Positions 1 through 8,451 of a stretch of DNA of 64,000 nt are shown here, one piece after another (the stretch's first letter is position 1; each line of letters begins with the position of its first letter). A model generated the notes under the pieces. That model ran no database searches and was not told the origin of the DNA. It saw only the letters and a program-made list of their open reading frames with translations. The stretch is from SKPT01 sp040905445 (GTDB lineage Bacteria > Planctomycetota > Phycisphaerae > Phycisphaerales > Phycisphaeraceae), in NCBI GenBank assembly GCA_040905445.1, contig JBBDRN010000007.1, positions 62,001 through 126,000 on the forward strand, written 5' to 3'. The position numbers were made by a program, and so were the translations under genes.

Positions 1-2
1 CT

Positions 3-1016
3 GCTTCGCTCGCCGATCCGCGGTCGGTGCAGTTCCGGCAGGAGCGTGAGAAGCAGTGGCGTGAGCTGGAGCTGCTCGTGGACCGGGCGCTGCGTCGCGG
101 GCCGCGCTCGCTGTCGGAGGACGAGTTGTATCGGCTGCCGCTGCTCTACCGCTCGGCGATGGCGAGCCTGTCGGTGGCGCGGCGCACGGCGATGGACCGG
201 CGCCTTGTCGCCTACCTCGAAGCCCTCGCGGCGCGGGCGTATCTCGTGGTCTACGGTTCGCGGCGCTCGACGGTGGGAGCCGTCCGGCGGTTCCTGGGCG
301 AAACCTTCCCGCGCGACGTCCGCCGACTCTGGCCCGAGCTCGCGCTCGCCACGCTGATCTTTGCGCTCGCCATGGTCGTGGCCGCCAGTCTCACGTCAGC
401 TGACCCGGCGTGGTATTACGCGTTTGTCCCCGAGCAGCTCGCCGGTGAGCGCACGCCGGAGAGCACCCGCGATGAGCTGCGCGAGCCGCTCTACGCCCGG
501 GGCGACGGGCTCATCACCTTCGCTTCGTTTCTCTTCACCCACAACGCGCGCATCGGCATGCTCAGCTTCGCGCTCGGCATTGCCGCGGGTCTGCCCACGG
601 CGCTACTCGTGTTTCTCAACGGGCTCATCCTCGGCGCCTTCTTCGCTCTGCATGCCGAGCAGGGGCTGCTCTTTGCGATGCTCGGCTGGCTGCTGCCGCA
701 CGGCATCCCGGAGATCGCGGCGCTGCTGCTCTGCGCCGCGGCGGGTCTGCACATCGGGCGGGCACTGGTCTGGCCCGGGCGGTTGCCCGTGCGTGCTGCG
801 CTGGCGCAGGCCGGTCGTCGCGGGGCCGGCATTGTGCTCGGCTGCATCCTGCTGTTCGCCGTCGCCGGGCTCGTCGAGGGGCTCTTTCGCCAGACGATCC
901 AGGACGACTGGACGCGCTACGGCTTCGCCGCGTTCAACCTCGGCTGGCTGGGTTTGTGGATTCTCTACGCGGGGCGGCAGCGGCCTGCGCTCGAGTTGGA
1001 GGGCGGCCATGAGTGA
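3..1016 (+). CDS. SpoIIM/DUF95-family integral membrane protein (5' end possibly outside window)
   Basis: Resembles the stage II sporulation protein M family (DUF95), polytopic membrane proteins usually encoded beside RDD proteins and often MoxR/DUF58 genes. After a charged N-terminal helix the product has about five hydrophobic segments. The family's conserved stretch LPHGIPEIAALLL lies at about residues 223-235, counted from the GTG at base 27. The frame is open to the window edge, and the residues upstream of that GTG still look coding, so the true start may be at or before base 1. The stop overlaps the start of the next gene by 8 bases, which implies co-translation. Molecular function in a non-sporulating bacterium is unknown; membrane remodelling is only a family-based guess. 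Confidence 0.8.
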   Translation, partial: ASLADPRSVQFRQEREKQWRELELLVDRALRRGPRSLSEDELYRLPLLYRSAMASLSVARRTAMDRRLVAYLEALAARAYLVVYGSRRSTVGAVRRFLGETFPRDVRRLWPELALATLIFALAMVVAASLTSADPAWYYAFVPEQLAGERTPESTRDELREPLYARGDGLITFASFLFTHNARIGMLSFALGIAAGLPTALLVFLNGLILGAFFALHAEQGLLFAMLGWLLPHGIPEIAALLLCAAAGLHIGRALVWPGRLPVRAALAQAGRRGAGIVLGCILLFAVAGLVEGLFRQTIQDDWTRYGFAAFNLGWLGLWILYAGRQRPALELEGGHE

Positions 1017-1866
1017 GGCCACGGTCGCCCTTCAGACGCCCGAAGGCGTGCCGCTCGAGATCGAGCTGGCGTCGGTCGTCGACCGCTTCAGCGCCCTCGT
1101 CGTGGATCTCGTCATCCTCGCCGTCGCCAGCGTGCTGCTGGTGCTGGCGGTGCGGTGGGTCGGCGGCGTCGGCGCCCTGCCCGAGCCGCTGGCGCTCGCC
1201 TTTCTCGGCCTGTTCCTCGCGCGCTACGGCTACTTCGTCTTCTTCGAGATCCACTGGCGCGGCACGACGCCCGGCAAGCGGCTTCTGCGCCTGCGCGTCA
1301 TCGCGCGCGACGGCGCGGGCCTGGGCGTCGACAGCGTCATCGCCCGCAATCTCATGCGCGACCTCGAGCTCTTCCTGCCCCTGGCCGTCGTCGTCGGCCC
1401 GGAGCAACTCGTCGGCCCAAGCCCGCCCTGGCTCTGGGCGCCCGCGCTGGCGTGGGTGCTGATCCTCGCCCTGCTGCCGTTCATCACCCGCGAGCGCACG
1501 CGTGCCGGCGACCTGATCGCCGGCACCATCGTCGTCCACGAGCCCCGGCCCGCGCTGCTGAACGAGCAAGCCGCCGGCGCTACCGGGCGCTCGGTCACCT
1601 TCACCTCGCGGAAGCTCGCGATCTACGGTGAGCATGAGCTCGAGACGCTGGCCGACATCCTTCACAAGGCCGCCGACGGATGGGCCGATTTCGCCCAGCT
1701 ACGCACAATCGCCACGACCATCGCGGCGAAGATCGGCTACGAGGGTGACGAGCCGACCCGCGCCCCGCACCGATTCCTCAAGGCGTTCTACCAGCAGCAG
1801 CGCGCCGAACTCGAACGCCGGCTGATCTATGGCCAGCGCATCGGCTCGCAGTACGATCGCCGCTAA
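1009..1866 (+). CDS. RDD-family membrane protein
   Basis: A 285-residue protein of the RDD family, named for a conserved Arg and two Asp residues. Arg26 and Asp33 sit in the first membrane segment (VVDRFSALVVDLVI), the TPGKRLLRLRV loop follows, and the late RAGDLIAGTIVV motif carries the last Asp. The C-terminal 90 residues are hydrophilic and predicted cytoplasmic. The ATG at 1009 overlaps the stop of the SpoIIM-like gene, and this pair is a recurrent neighbourhood in many bacteria. Some RDD proteins have been linked to ion transport; the substrate here cannot be read from sequence. Confidence 0.85.
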   Translation: MSEATVALQTPEGVPLEIELASVVDRFSALVVDLVILAVASVLLVLAVRWVGGVGALPEPLALAFLGLFLARYGYFVFFEIHWRGTTPGKRLLRLRVIARDGAGLGVDSVIARNLMRDLELFLPLAVVVGPEQLVGPSPPWLWAPALAWVLILALLPFITRERTRAGDLIAGTIVVHEPRPALLNEQAAGATGRSVTFTSRKLAIYGEHELETLADILHKAADGWADFAQLRTIATTIAAKIGYEGDEPTRAPHRFLKAFYQQQRAELERRLIYGQRIGSQYDRR

Positions 1867-1899
1867 ACGCCCCCGCGCCACGCGCGCCCCCGCCGCGGA

Positions 1900-1905
1900 T
1901 ACAAT
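1900..1905 (+). promoter_or_regulatory. -10 box placed for a leaderless start of the GspE-like gene
   Basis: TACAAT lies 8 bases before the ATG at 1914, so transcription would begin within a few bases of the start codon. No Shine-Dalgarno sequence is visible. The same arrangement recurs at five other genes in the window. Confidence 0.45.
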
Positions 1906-1913
1906 GGCCACTC

Positions 1914-3005
1914 ATGCGACAGCGATCGAGCAGCCCCCTCGACGTGCGGCCGATGCTGGACAAGGTCCTGCACGACGCGGTCAGCCGCCGCGCCTCCGAC
2001 GTGCACTTCGAGCCCACCGCCACGGGGGTGGACGTCAGGTACCGGGTCGACGGCCTGCTGGACACGATCGACCACCTCGGCGCCGACACCGGCCAGTCGT
2101 GCGTCAACCGGCTCATGGTCCTCGCGCAGTTGCTGACCTACCGCCGCGATGTGCCGCAGGAGTCCCGCTTTTCGTTGACGCTGCCCGAGTGTGGGACGCG
2201 CCTCGATCTGCGCCTGTCCGTCATGCCGACCACGCACGGCCTGCGGGCGCTCGTGCGCCTGCCGGCCGAGTTCGTGCAGCCCCAGTCGCTCGACGAGCTC
2301 GGCCTGCCGCCCAAGGCCCACGACCTGCTCGACCGCTACGCGCGCGTCGACAGCGGCATGCTGCTGATCTGCGGCCCCGCCGGCTCCGGCAAGACGACCA
2401 CCATCTACGCCCTGCTGCAGCGCATCCTCGAAACCTCGCCCGGTCACAGCGTCATCAGCCTCGAAGACCCGGTGGAGCGCGACATCCCGGGCGTCACGCA
2501 GATCGAGGTCACGCCCTTTGGCGAGCTGACCTACGACCGCGTGCTGCGGTCCATGCTGCGCCAGGATCCGCAGGTCCTGGCGCTCGGTGAGATCCGCGAT
2601 CGCGCCACCGCCTCCATCGCCGTGCAGACGGCGCTCTCCGGGCATCGGCTCATCGCGACATTGCACGCCGCCCGGCCGGAGACCGCCGTCGTGCGGCTGC
2701 TGGAGATGGGCATCGAGCCCTACCAGATCGCGAGCAGCACGTTCGGCATCGTGGCGATGCGCCTGCTCCGCCGCACCGATCCCGTGCACGGCTACCGCGG
2801 CCGCGTCCCGCTCGTCGAGGCGGGACTCATCGACGCCGCGACGCGGCAGGCGATCCTCCACCACACCGACGACACCTCCATCCGGGCGGCAATGGCGCAG
2901 CAGGCGAGCTTCGAGTCCTTTGCTGAGGTGGCGGCCCGGCTCGTCGAGCGGGGGGTAACCGATCAGGCCGAGCTCGCCCGCTCGCTTCCAGAGCCGCTCA
3001 TTTGA
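1914..3005 (+). CDS. GspE/PilB-like secretion ATPase, short form
   Basis: Hexameric ATPase of the type II secretion/type IV pilus assembly superfamily, expected to power pseudopilus extension at the inner membrane. Visible features are the N2-like region starting around residue 15 (ASDVHFEP), Walker A GPAGSGKT at residues 154-161, the Asp box (SLEDPVE), Walker B-type LGEIRD and the His box GHRLIATLHA. It is only 363 residues: the usual N1/MshEN domain is missing. The four-cysteine zinc loop normally found between the LLRR and GYRGR motifs is also gone, since these motifs are almost adjacent here. It heads a run of assembly genes (two GspF proteins, then pseudopilin-like proteins). A PilT-like retraction role is possible, but the ASDVHFEP start and GYRGR tail favour the GspE/PilB group. 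Confidence 0.9.
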   Translation: MRQRSSSPLDVRPMLDKVLHDAVSRRASDVHFEPTATGVDVRYRVDGLLDTIDHLGADTGQSCVNRLMVLAQLLTYRRDVPQESRFSLTLPECGTRLDLRLSVMPTTHGLRALVRLPAEFVQPQSLDELGLPPKAHDLLDRYARVDSGMLLICGPAGSGKTTTIYALLQRILETSPGHSVISLEDPVERDIPGVTQIEVTPFGELTYDRVLRSMLRQDPQVLALGEIRDRATASIAVQTALSGHRLIATLHAARPETAVVRLLEMGIEPYQIASSTFGIVAMRLLRRTDPVHGYRGRVPLVEAGLIDAATRQAILHHTDDTSIRAAMAQQASFESFAEVAARLVERGVTDQAELARSLPEPLI

Positions 3006-3132
3006 GGCAGGATACGACGCACGTGTGGGGTGAGGGCGATCACCGCTTTGATCCCGCCATCGTTGACATCATGTGTCACTTGCCCGACCATGAGATGGTC
3101 TCGACGCCCGTCCCGATCCGGAGGCACACCTT

Positions 3133-4344
3133 GTGACGGTCCAGCAGGCCTATCAGACGCGGGAGTTCAACTACCAGGCGCAGACGACGGACAGCCGCGC
3201 CCTGAGCGGCACGCTGCGCGCCGACGACGCGGACGATGCCCGGGCCGCGCTCGAGGCTTTGGGCCTGCACGTCATCGAGCTGGAGGAGGCCCCCGCGGCC
3301 GCGCGCGTCAAGGCGCTGCGCGGCACGGAGTTCGCCGCGTTCAACCACCAGCTCGCGCAGCTCACCGCGGCGGGATTGCCTGTTGAGCAGGGGCTGCGTC
3401 TGATCGCGCGCGACATGCGCAGCGGGCGCCTCGCCGCGGCGGTCAACCGGGTCGCCGACGAGCTCGAGGCGGGCACATCGCTGGCGGACACGTTTGCGAA
3501 GCATCGGTCCCAGTTTCCGCCACTGTACGGGCGCATCGTCGACGCCGGCGTGCGCACGAGCAACCTGCCGGAGGTGCTCTTCAACCTCGGCCGACACATT
3601 GAGCTTGTCCAGCGGCTGCGCATGACGCTCTGGCGCGCAGCGGCGTATCCGCTGATGCTGCTCGTCGGCATCGCGCTGGTGCTCGGGTTTCTCGGGCTGT
3701 TCGTGGTGCCGGGGTTCCGCGACGTTTTTGTTGATTTCGACATGACGCTGCCGCCGCTGACGACGGTGATTTTCCACGTCGCCGAATGGACGGGGTGGAT
3801 CGTGGCCGGCATCGTCGGGTTCATCTTCGCGGTGGTCGGCGTGTGGGCGGTGGCGAGCCGTCTGGGCCACGGCCAGTCGCTCGCCGACAACCTGCTGATG
3901 CCGCTGCCGATCATCGGCCCGATCCTGCGGCGCAACCTGGTCGCGCGCTGGACTGATGCGCTGCGCGTCGGCGTGCAGGCGGGGATGGACCTGCCCGCGG
4001 CGTTCGAGTTGGCCGGCGACGCCGTCGCCTCGCCGCGCATGCGCGCCGAGAGCCAGCGCCTGATTGCCGCCATGGAGGCGGGCGGTCCCATCGATCGTCC
4101 GGTCGGCATGCGGTTCATCCCCGCCACGGTCCCCGCGGCGATTCAGCTCGCCTCGCAGCGCTACGACCTGGCGGGGATGCTGGAGAACCTTTCGCAGATG
4201 TATCAGCAGCAGGCGGAGCTGCGCCTGGGCGCGGTGCAGACGTTGATGACGCCGGCGTTGCTCATCGTCATTGCCCTCGTGGTCGGGTTGATCATCGGCG
4301 GGCTGCTCGCGCCTCTGGTGCAGTTGATGCACTTTGTCATGTAG
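3133..4344 (+). CDS. GspF/PilC-like inner-membrane platform protein (first copy)
   Basis: A 403-residue type II secretion F-domain protein. It begins with the typical YQARTTDSRALSGTLRADD-like cytoplasmic segment. Two F domains follow, each entering a hydrophobic segment (around residues 170-195 and 215-240), with a last membrane helix near the C-terminus. The LAQLTAAGLPVEQGL motif at about residues 75-90 is the family signature for the first domain. Translation starts at a GTG at 3133. It should anchor the ATPase encoded just upstream to the growing pseudopilus. Confidence 0.9.
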   Translation: MTVQQAYQTREFNYQAQTTDSRALSGTLRADDADDARAALEALGLHVIELEEAPAAARVKALRGTEFAAFNHQLAQLTAAGLPVEQGLRLIARDMRSGRLAAAVNRVADELEAGTSLADTFAKHRSQFPPLYGRIVDAGVRTSNLPEVLFNLGRHIELVQRLRMTLWRAAAYPLMLLVGIALVLGFLGLFVVPGFRDVFVDFDMTLPPLTTVIFHVAEWTGWIVAGIVGFIFAVVGVWAVASRLGHGQSLADNLLMPLPIIGPILRRNLVARWTDALRVGVQAGMDLPAAFELAGDAVASPRMRAESQRLIAAMEAGGPIDRPVGMRFIPATVPAAIQLASQRYDLAGMLENLSQMYQQQAELRLGAVQTLMTPALLIVIALVVGLIIGGLLAPLVQLMHFVM

Positions 4345-4354
4345 GAGCCGATCC

Positions 4355-5614
4355 GTGATCCTGCGCGTTCTGGGCATCCTGATCGCCGCCGTCTTCTGGA
4401 TGATCGCCGGCGCGGTTGCGCTGGCCTTCATCCTGGCGGCCGCCGCGGGGGCGGACCTGGTGCTCGGAAGCATCGTCGGGTTCGCCGTACCCTTTTTCGG
4501 GCTCATCCTGCTGATCATCCTCGGCCGCGTGGCGTACCGGATGCGCCGGCAACGGGCGGGGTTCATCGTCCAGTACCTGGAGCAGATCCTGCGGCTGAAC
4601 CTGCCCGTGGTGCCGATGCTCGAAGCCGCTGGGCGCAGCGAGAGCGTGGGTATGGCCAAGCGGTTGCGCCGCATCCAGGCGGGCCTCGGCGCCGGGCGCA
4701 GCGTGGCGGTCTCGCTCGATGCGGCGCTGCCGGAGCTCGCGCCGCGGCACGCCAGCGCGTTCCTCGCCGCCGAGCGCATTGGCCGCCTGCCGAACGTTCT
4801 GACAAGCTGGGTGCAGCGTGAGCGGCGCGAAGCGCTGGTGCGCCATGAGCCGGACGTGATCTTCTCCTGGGCGTATGCCGTGGTGGTGGTCATCTTCACC
4901 GCTTTCGTGCTTGGCGGCATGGGGATGTTGATCCTGCCGATGTACGAGGAGATCTTCCACGACTTCGCGGTGCCGGTGCCCTGGATCACGCGCGCGACAC
5001 TGGAGGCGGGCGCGTCGCTCGGCCCGGCGATGATGCTGGCGTCGTTGCTCGTGGCCATCGCCGTCGCGGGGCGGGCGGTCTGGGCGCTCTTTCGTGGGCC
5101 GGGCCGCGGCTCGGCGGTCGGCTTTGCCCCGATCGGCCAACTGCTCTGGCGCGTGCCGATCCTGCACGGCGTGCTGCGCGATCGCGGCATGGCCGACGCC
5201 TGCGAGCTGGCGGCCGAAGGGTTGCGAGCGGGCCATCCCCTGCCTCGCGTCTTCGCCGAGGTCGGCTCGGTGCGGCTCAACCCGGTGCTGCGCCGCCGCT
5301 TCGTCCGCCTCGCCGACGCCCTGGAAGCGGGCCGGCCCCTGCCCGACGCCGCCGCCTCGGCGGGCCTCCCGCGCCTGGCGGTGCAACTGCTCGGCACGGG
5401 TGATGCCACGTCCGACCCGGCCCCCGTCCTCGCGTTTCTGCACCGTTACTACCGTTACCGCCTCAGCCGCGCCGCCGAGCTGATGCGCGCCACGGTGCTG
5501 CCCGCGGTGGTCTTCGCGCTGGCGCTGGTCGTCGGGTGGATCGTGCTGAGCCTGTTCTACCCGCTCGTGACGCTCATGGGCAGCGACACGCTGCATACGC
5601 AGGGGTGGCTCTGA
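4355..5614 (+). CDS. Second GspF-like membrane protein in tandem
   Basis: A 419-residue divergent F-domain protein directly after the first GspF. The start was placed at GTG 4355 because an AGGAG ribosome-binding site (4343-4347) overlaps the stop of the preceding gene at the right distance. It opens with two hydrophobic helices not present in the first copy. Two F-like domains follow: FIVQYLEQILRLNLPVVPML near residue 70, and a second after residue 265. Two adjacent, non-identical GspF proteins suggest a heteromeric platform. Assignment is by family resemblance and position; sequence similarity to the first copy is weak. Confidence 0.8.
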   Translation: MILRVLGILIAAVFWMIAGAVALAFILAAAAGADLVLGSIVGFAVPFFGLILLIILGRVAYRMRRQRAGFIVQYLEQILRLNLPVVPMLEAAGRSESVGMAKRLRRIQAGLGAGRSVAVSLDAALPELAPRHASAFLAAERIGRLPNVLTSWVQRERREALVRHEPDVIFSWAYAVVVVIFTAFVLGGMGMLILPMYEEIFHDFAVPVPWITRATLEAGASLGPAMMLASLLVAIAVAGRAVWALFRGPGRGSAVGFAPIGQLLWRVPILHGVLRDRGMADACELAAEGLRAGHPLPRVFAEVGSVRLNPVLRRRFVRLADALEAGRPLPDAAASAGLPRLAVQLLGTGDATSDPAPVLAFLHRYYRYRLSRAAELMRATVLPAVVFALALVVGWIVLSLFYPLVTLMGSDTLHTQGWL

Positions 5615-6006
5615 TGGCCCATGCCACGACAGCACGCACGCGCCGGCCCGGCGCGCGGGGCTACGTTTTCCTCGACGCGCTCTTCGCCATGAGCCTGCTC
5701 TTTACGCTCGTGATGGTGCTGGGCTACACGGTGCAGCAGCATCGCCAGGCGCTCGATCGCTTCGCCGACCGCCGCACGCTCGTCCGCGAGGCCGAGCACA
5801 TCCTCGCGCAGATGCAGGCATTTCCACAGCAACGCATCACGGTGGATGGCTACGCGTACGACCTGGAGCTTGTCGACGAGGCCGGGCCGCGCGCGTGGGT
5901 GCGCGTGACGGTGGAGGATCGGCGCGGTGAGCGGGCGTCGCTGCTCGGGCAGGTGCCGGGCGACAGCGCCGAACTCGCCCGGCATCAGCGGGAGGATCCG
6001 TCATGA
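5614..6006 (+). CDS. Type II secretion pseudopilin-like protein (I-like position)
   Basis: A 130-residue protein with a basic leader followed by a prepilin-like hydrophobic helix (GYVFLDALFAMSLLFTLVMVLGY, residues about 17-39). At the usual Glu5 position it has Asp (G-YVFLD), a conservative change. The ATG overlaps the stop of the second GspF gene (ATGA-type), so the genes are probably translationally coupled. Its location between GspF and another pilin-like gene suggests a minor pseudopilin. No specific family could be assigned. Confidence 0.65.
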   Translation: MAHATTARTRRPGARGYVFLDALFAMSLLFTLVMVLGYTVQQHRQALDRFADRRTLVREAEHILAQMQAFPQQRITVDGYAYDLELVDEAGPRAWVRVTVEDRRGERASLLGQVPGDSAELARHQREDPS

Positions 6007-6464
6007 GACGCACTCCCCGGCGCCACGGCACACTGCTCATCGAGATGATCGCGGCGCTGACGCTGCTCAGCGTGGCGGCGATGTTTGCGTCGCAGTTCAT
6101 GATGACCAGCGTCACGACGATGAACCGGCTCGAGCGGCAGCGCGAGGGCGAGCGCCGGGTCGACCACATGGTCAACCGCCTGCGCGCCGACGTCTGGAGC
6201 GCCCGCGCGGTGCGGGTCGATGCCCAGGCGCTGACGCTCGACGGCGAGCGCGTGCGATGGTCCTTTGAGCCGGGCGACGAGCGCCACCGCGTCGTTGGCC
6301 GCGTGCGCCGGCATGGCGCGGATGCCGATGACGACGGCTTTGACCTGCCCGTGCTGCCGCGCCTCGGTGAGCACGCCCTGGGCGTGGTGGTTCACCTTGA
6401 CGAGCAGCGCGTCATCCTCGTGAGCCAGCATCTTGTCGCCGATGCCCGGGAGGAGCAGCCATGA
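6003..6464 (+). CDS. Prepilin-like protein (J-like position)
   Basis: A 153-residue protein with a short basic leader and a type IV prepilin N-terminus: G-TLLIEMIAALTLLSVAAMF, with Glu at mature position 5. A soluble C-terminal domain follows. Cleavage by a prepilin peptidase after the Gly at position 9 is expected. It overlaps both neighbours by four bases, so it lies in a tight operon. Position and motif fit a minor pseudopilin of a type II secretion-like system. Confidence 0.7.
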   Translation: MRRTPRRHGTLLIEMIAALTLLSVAAMFASQFMMTSVTTMNRLERQREGERRVDHMVNRLRADVWSARAVRVDAQALTLDGERVRWSFEPGDERHRVVGRVRRHGADADDDGFDLPVLPRLGEHALGVVVHLDEQRVILVSQHLVADAREEQP

Positions 6465-6883
6465 CCCGGCCGCATCCCCGCGCCCGCCGGTCTGGCTTCG
6501 CCATGTTCATCGCGATCGCGATGATCAGCTTCCTCGGTGTCGTGCTCGCCGCGCTGAGCCTCAGCCTCGCCGGCGCGAGCGAGCGGACGGCGAACGTGCG
6601 GGCCGGGGCTCAGCTTCGTCAACTGCTGCTCGTCGGTGCCGACCACGTCATGGGTGAGATCGCAGCCGACGGCCTCGACGACACGGGCGAGATCCCGCTG
6701 TCCGCGACGATCGAGGTCACCGACGCGACGCTGAGCTGGTCAACGCCTCACCGCGACGCGCAGGCCAGGACCGTCGTCATCGCCGCCGACCGGGGCTCGC
6801 ACCGGGCCCGCCAGACGCTCGAGCTCGCGCTCGACGGCGAGCGATGGACCCTCACCCGCGCCACGCTCGACCGCACGCGCTGA
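6461..6883 (+). CDS. PilX/GspK-like minor pilin protein, short
   Basis: A 140-residue protein with a basic N-terminus and a single hydrophobic helix (GFAMFIAIAMISFLGVVLAAL). The helix begins with Gly-Phe but lacks the Glu5 of processed major pilins, as is typical of GspK-type tip proteins. It ends the assembly operon and converges on proS, with 16 bases between the two stops. The GspK alpha-domain is missing at this length, so the assignment rests on position and the helix. Confidence 0.6.
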   Translation: MTRPHPRARRSGFAMFIAIAMISFLGVVLAALSLSLAGASERTANVRAGAQLRQLLLVGADHVMGEIAADGLDDTGEIPLSATIEVTDATLSWSTPHRDAQARTVVIAADRGSHRARQTLELALDGERWTLTRATLDRTR

Positions 6884-6899
6884 AGCGGACCCTGCCGCG

Positions 6900-8435
6900 T
6901 CAATACGCCTTCGCCCACAGCACGCGGCGCTCGCTCGGCTTGCCGGTGAAGATGCACGTGCCCGGCGCGTCGTCGCCCAGCGGGTCCTCGAACGGGATGC
7001 AGCGGATGGTGACGCCCAGGTCCTTCTGCACCTGCGCGGCTACGTCTTCGTCGCCGCTCCAGTGCGCCAGCGCGAAGCCGCCGTGGATCTCCGGCTGCTC
7101 GGCGTTTTTCGGCGTGAAGAACTTGTAGAACTTGTCCTTCGCGTTGATCGCGCGCATGTGCTCGTTGCGAAACGCCAGCGCCCGGTCATACAGCGCCTGC
7201 TGGATCTCATCCAGGATCGACGTGACCTTCTCGATGAACTCCGCCCGCGGCAGCGACGCCTTGTCGCGCGGGCTCTGATCGCGGCGCGACATGAACACCG
7301 AGTCCTGGTCCATGTCGCGCGGCCCGATCTCGAGGCGAATCGGCACGCCCTTTTTCACCCACTCCCAGTTCTTGTCCCCGCCGCGGATGTCGCGCGTGTC
7401 GAGCTCCACCGTCACCGGCCGGTTGCCATAGCTCTGCTTGACAAGCTCGTCGCGCAGGCTCTTGCAATAGTTGATCACCGCGTCGGGGTCGTCGGCCTTG
7501 TGCGTGATGGGCAGAATGACGACGTGCGCGGGCGCAAGCTTCGGCGGCAGCACGAGGCCATCGTCGTCGCTGTGCGTCATGATGAGCCCGCCGATGAGCC
7601 GGGTCGACACACCCCACGACGTCGTCCATGCGTGCTTGCGCTCGCCGTCGGCGTCGAGGAACTCGATGCCCTGCGCCTTGGCGAAGTTCTGCCCGAGGAA
7701 GTGGCTCGTCCCGCCCTGCAGCGCCCGCCGATCCTGCATCATCGGCTCAAACGTGTAGGTGTCGACCGCGCCGGGGAACTTTTCGCCCTCGCTCTTTTTG
7801 CCCTTGATCACCGGCATGGCCATCCAGTTCTCGGCGAAGTCGGCGTATACATCGAGCATGCGCAGCGTCTCCTCGACCGCCTCGTCCCGGGTCGCGTGGG
7901 CGGTGTGGCCCTCCTGCCAGAGAAACTCGCTGGTGCGCAGAAACAGCCGCGTGCGCAGCTCCCAGCGCACCACGTTCGCCCACTGGTTGATGAGCACCGG
8001 CAAATCGCGATAGCTCTGCACCCACTTGGCGTACATCGTGCCGATGATCGTCTCGGACGTCGGGCGGACGATCAGCGGCTCCTCGAGCTTGGCGTCGGGA
8101 TCGGGGATGAGCCCCTGGCCGTCGGGCCCTTCAATGAGGCGGTGGTGCGTGACGACCGCGCACTCCTTGGCAAAGCCTTCGACGTGCTGGGCTTCTTTTT
8201 CCAGGAAGCTTTTGGGGATGAAGAGGGGGAAGTAGGCATTGCGATGGCCGGTGGCCTTGAACTTATCGTCGAGCGTGCGCTGGATGTTCTCCCAGATCGC
8301 CCAGCCCCACGGCTTGATGACCATGCACCCGCGCACGGGCGACGCCTCGGCGAGATCGGCAGCCTTGACGACCTGCTGGTACCAGTCGGCGTAGTTTTCG
8401 GAGCGCGTGGGGGAGATTGCGGTCTTGGGGGGCAT
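6900..8435 (-). CDS. proS: Prolyl-tRNA synthetase, archaeal/eukaryotic-like type
   Basis: Charges tRNA-Pro with proline. The 511-residue protein has the class II core, including the RPTSE motif, motif 2 (RWELRTRLFLRTSEFLWQEGHTAH) and GGTSHFLGQNF. An anticodon-binding domain and the family-specific C-terminal extension ending in Tyr follow. There is no editing insertion between motifs 2 and 3, so this is the type 3 enzyme shared with archaea, eukaryotes and some bacteria. The C-terminal zinc-domain remnant keeps only part of its cysteines (GTCIFTGKPS). It stands alone, between the pseudopilus operon and the four-helix-bundle cassette. Confidence 0.95.
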   Translation of the reverse strand: MPPKTAISPTRSENYADWYQQVVKAADLAEASPVRGCMVIKPWGWAIWENIQRTLDDKFKATGHRNAYFPLFIPKSFLEKEAQHVEGFAKECAVVTHHRLIEGPDGQGLIPDPDAKLEEPLIVRPTSETIIGTMYAKWVQSYRDLPVLINQWANVVRWELRTRLFLRTSEFLWQEGHTAHATRDEAVEETLRMLDVYADFAENWMAMPVIKGKKSEGEKFPGAVDTYTFEPMMQDRRALQGGTSHFLGQNFAKAQGIEFLDADGERKHAWTTSWGVSTRLIGGLIMTHSDDDGLVLPPKLAPAHVVILPITHKADDPDAVINYCKSLRDELVKQSYGNRPVTVELDTRDIRGGDKNWEWVKKGVPIRLEIGPRDMDQDSVFMSRRDQSPRDKASLPRAEFIEKVTSILDEIQQALYDRALAFRNEHMRAINAKDKFYKFFTPKNAEQPEIHGGFALAHWSGDEDVAAQVQKDLGVTIRCIPFEDPLGDDAPGTCIFTGKPSERRVLWAKAY

Positions 8436-8451
8436 GGCGTGGCTCGAAAGA

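Noticed and set aside
3076..5409. A 777-codon minus-strand frame opposite the GspF genes
   Set aside because: Low-complexity Arg/Ala/Ser composition and no domain.
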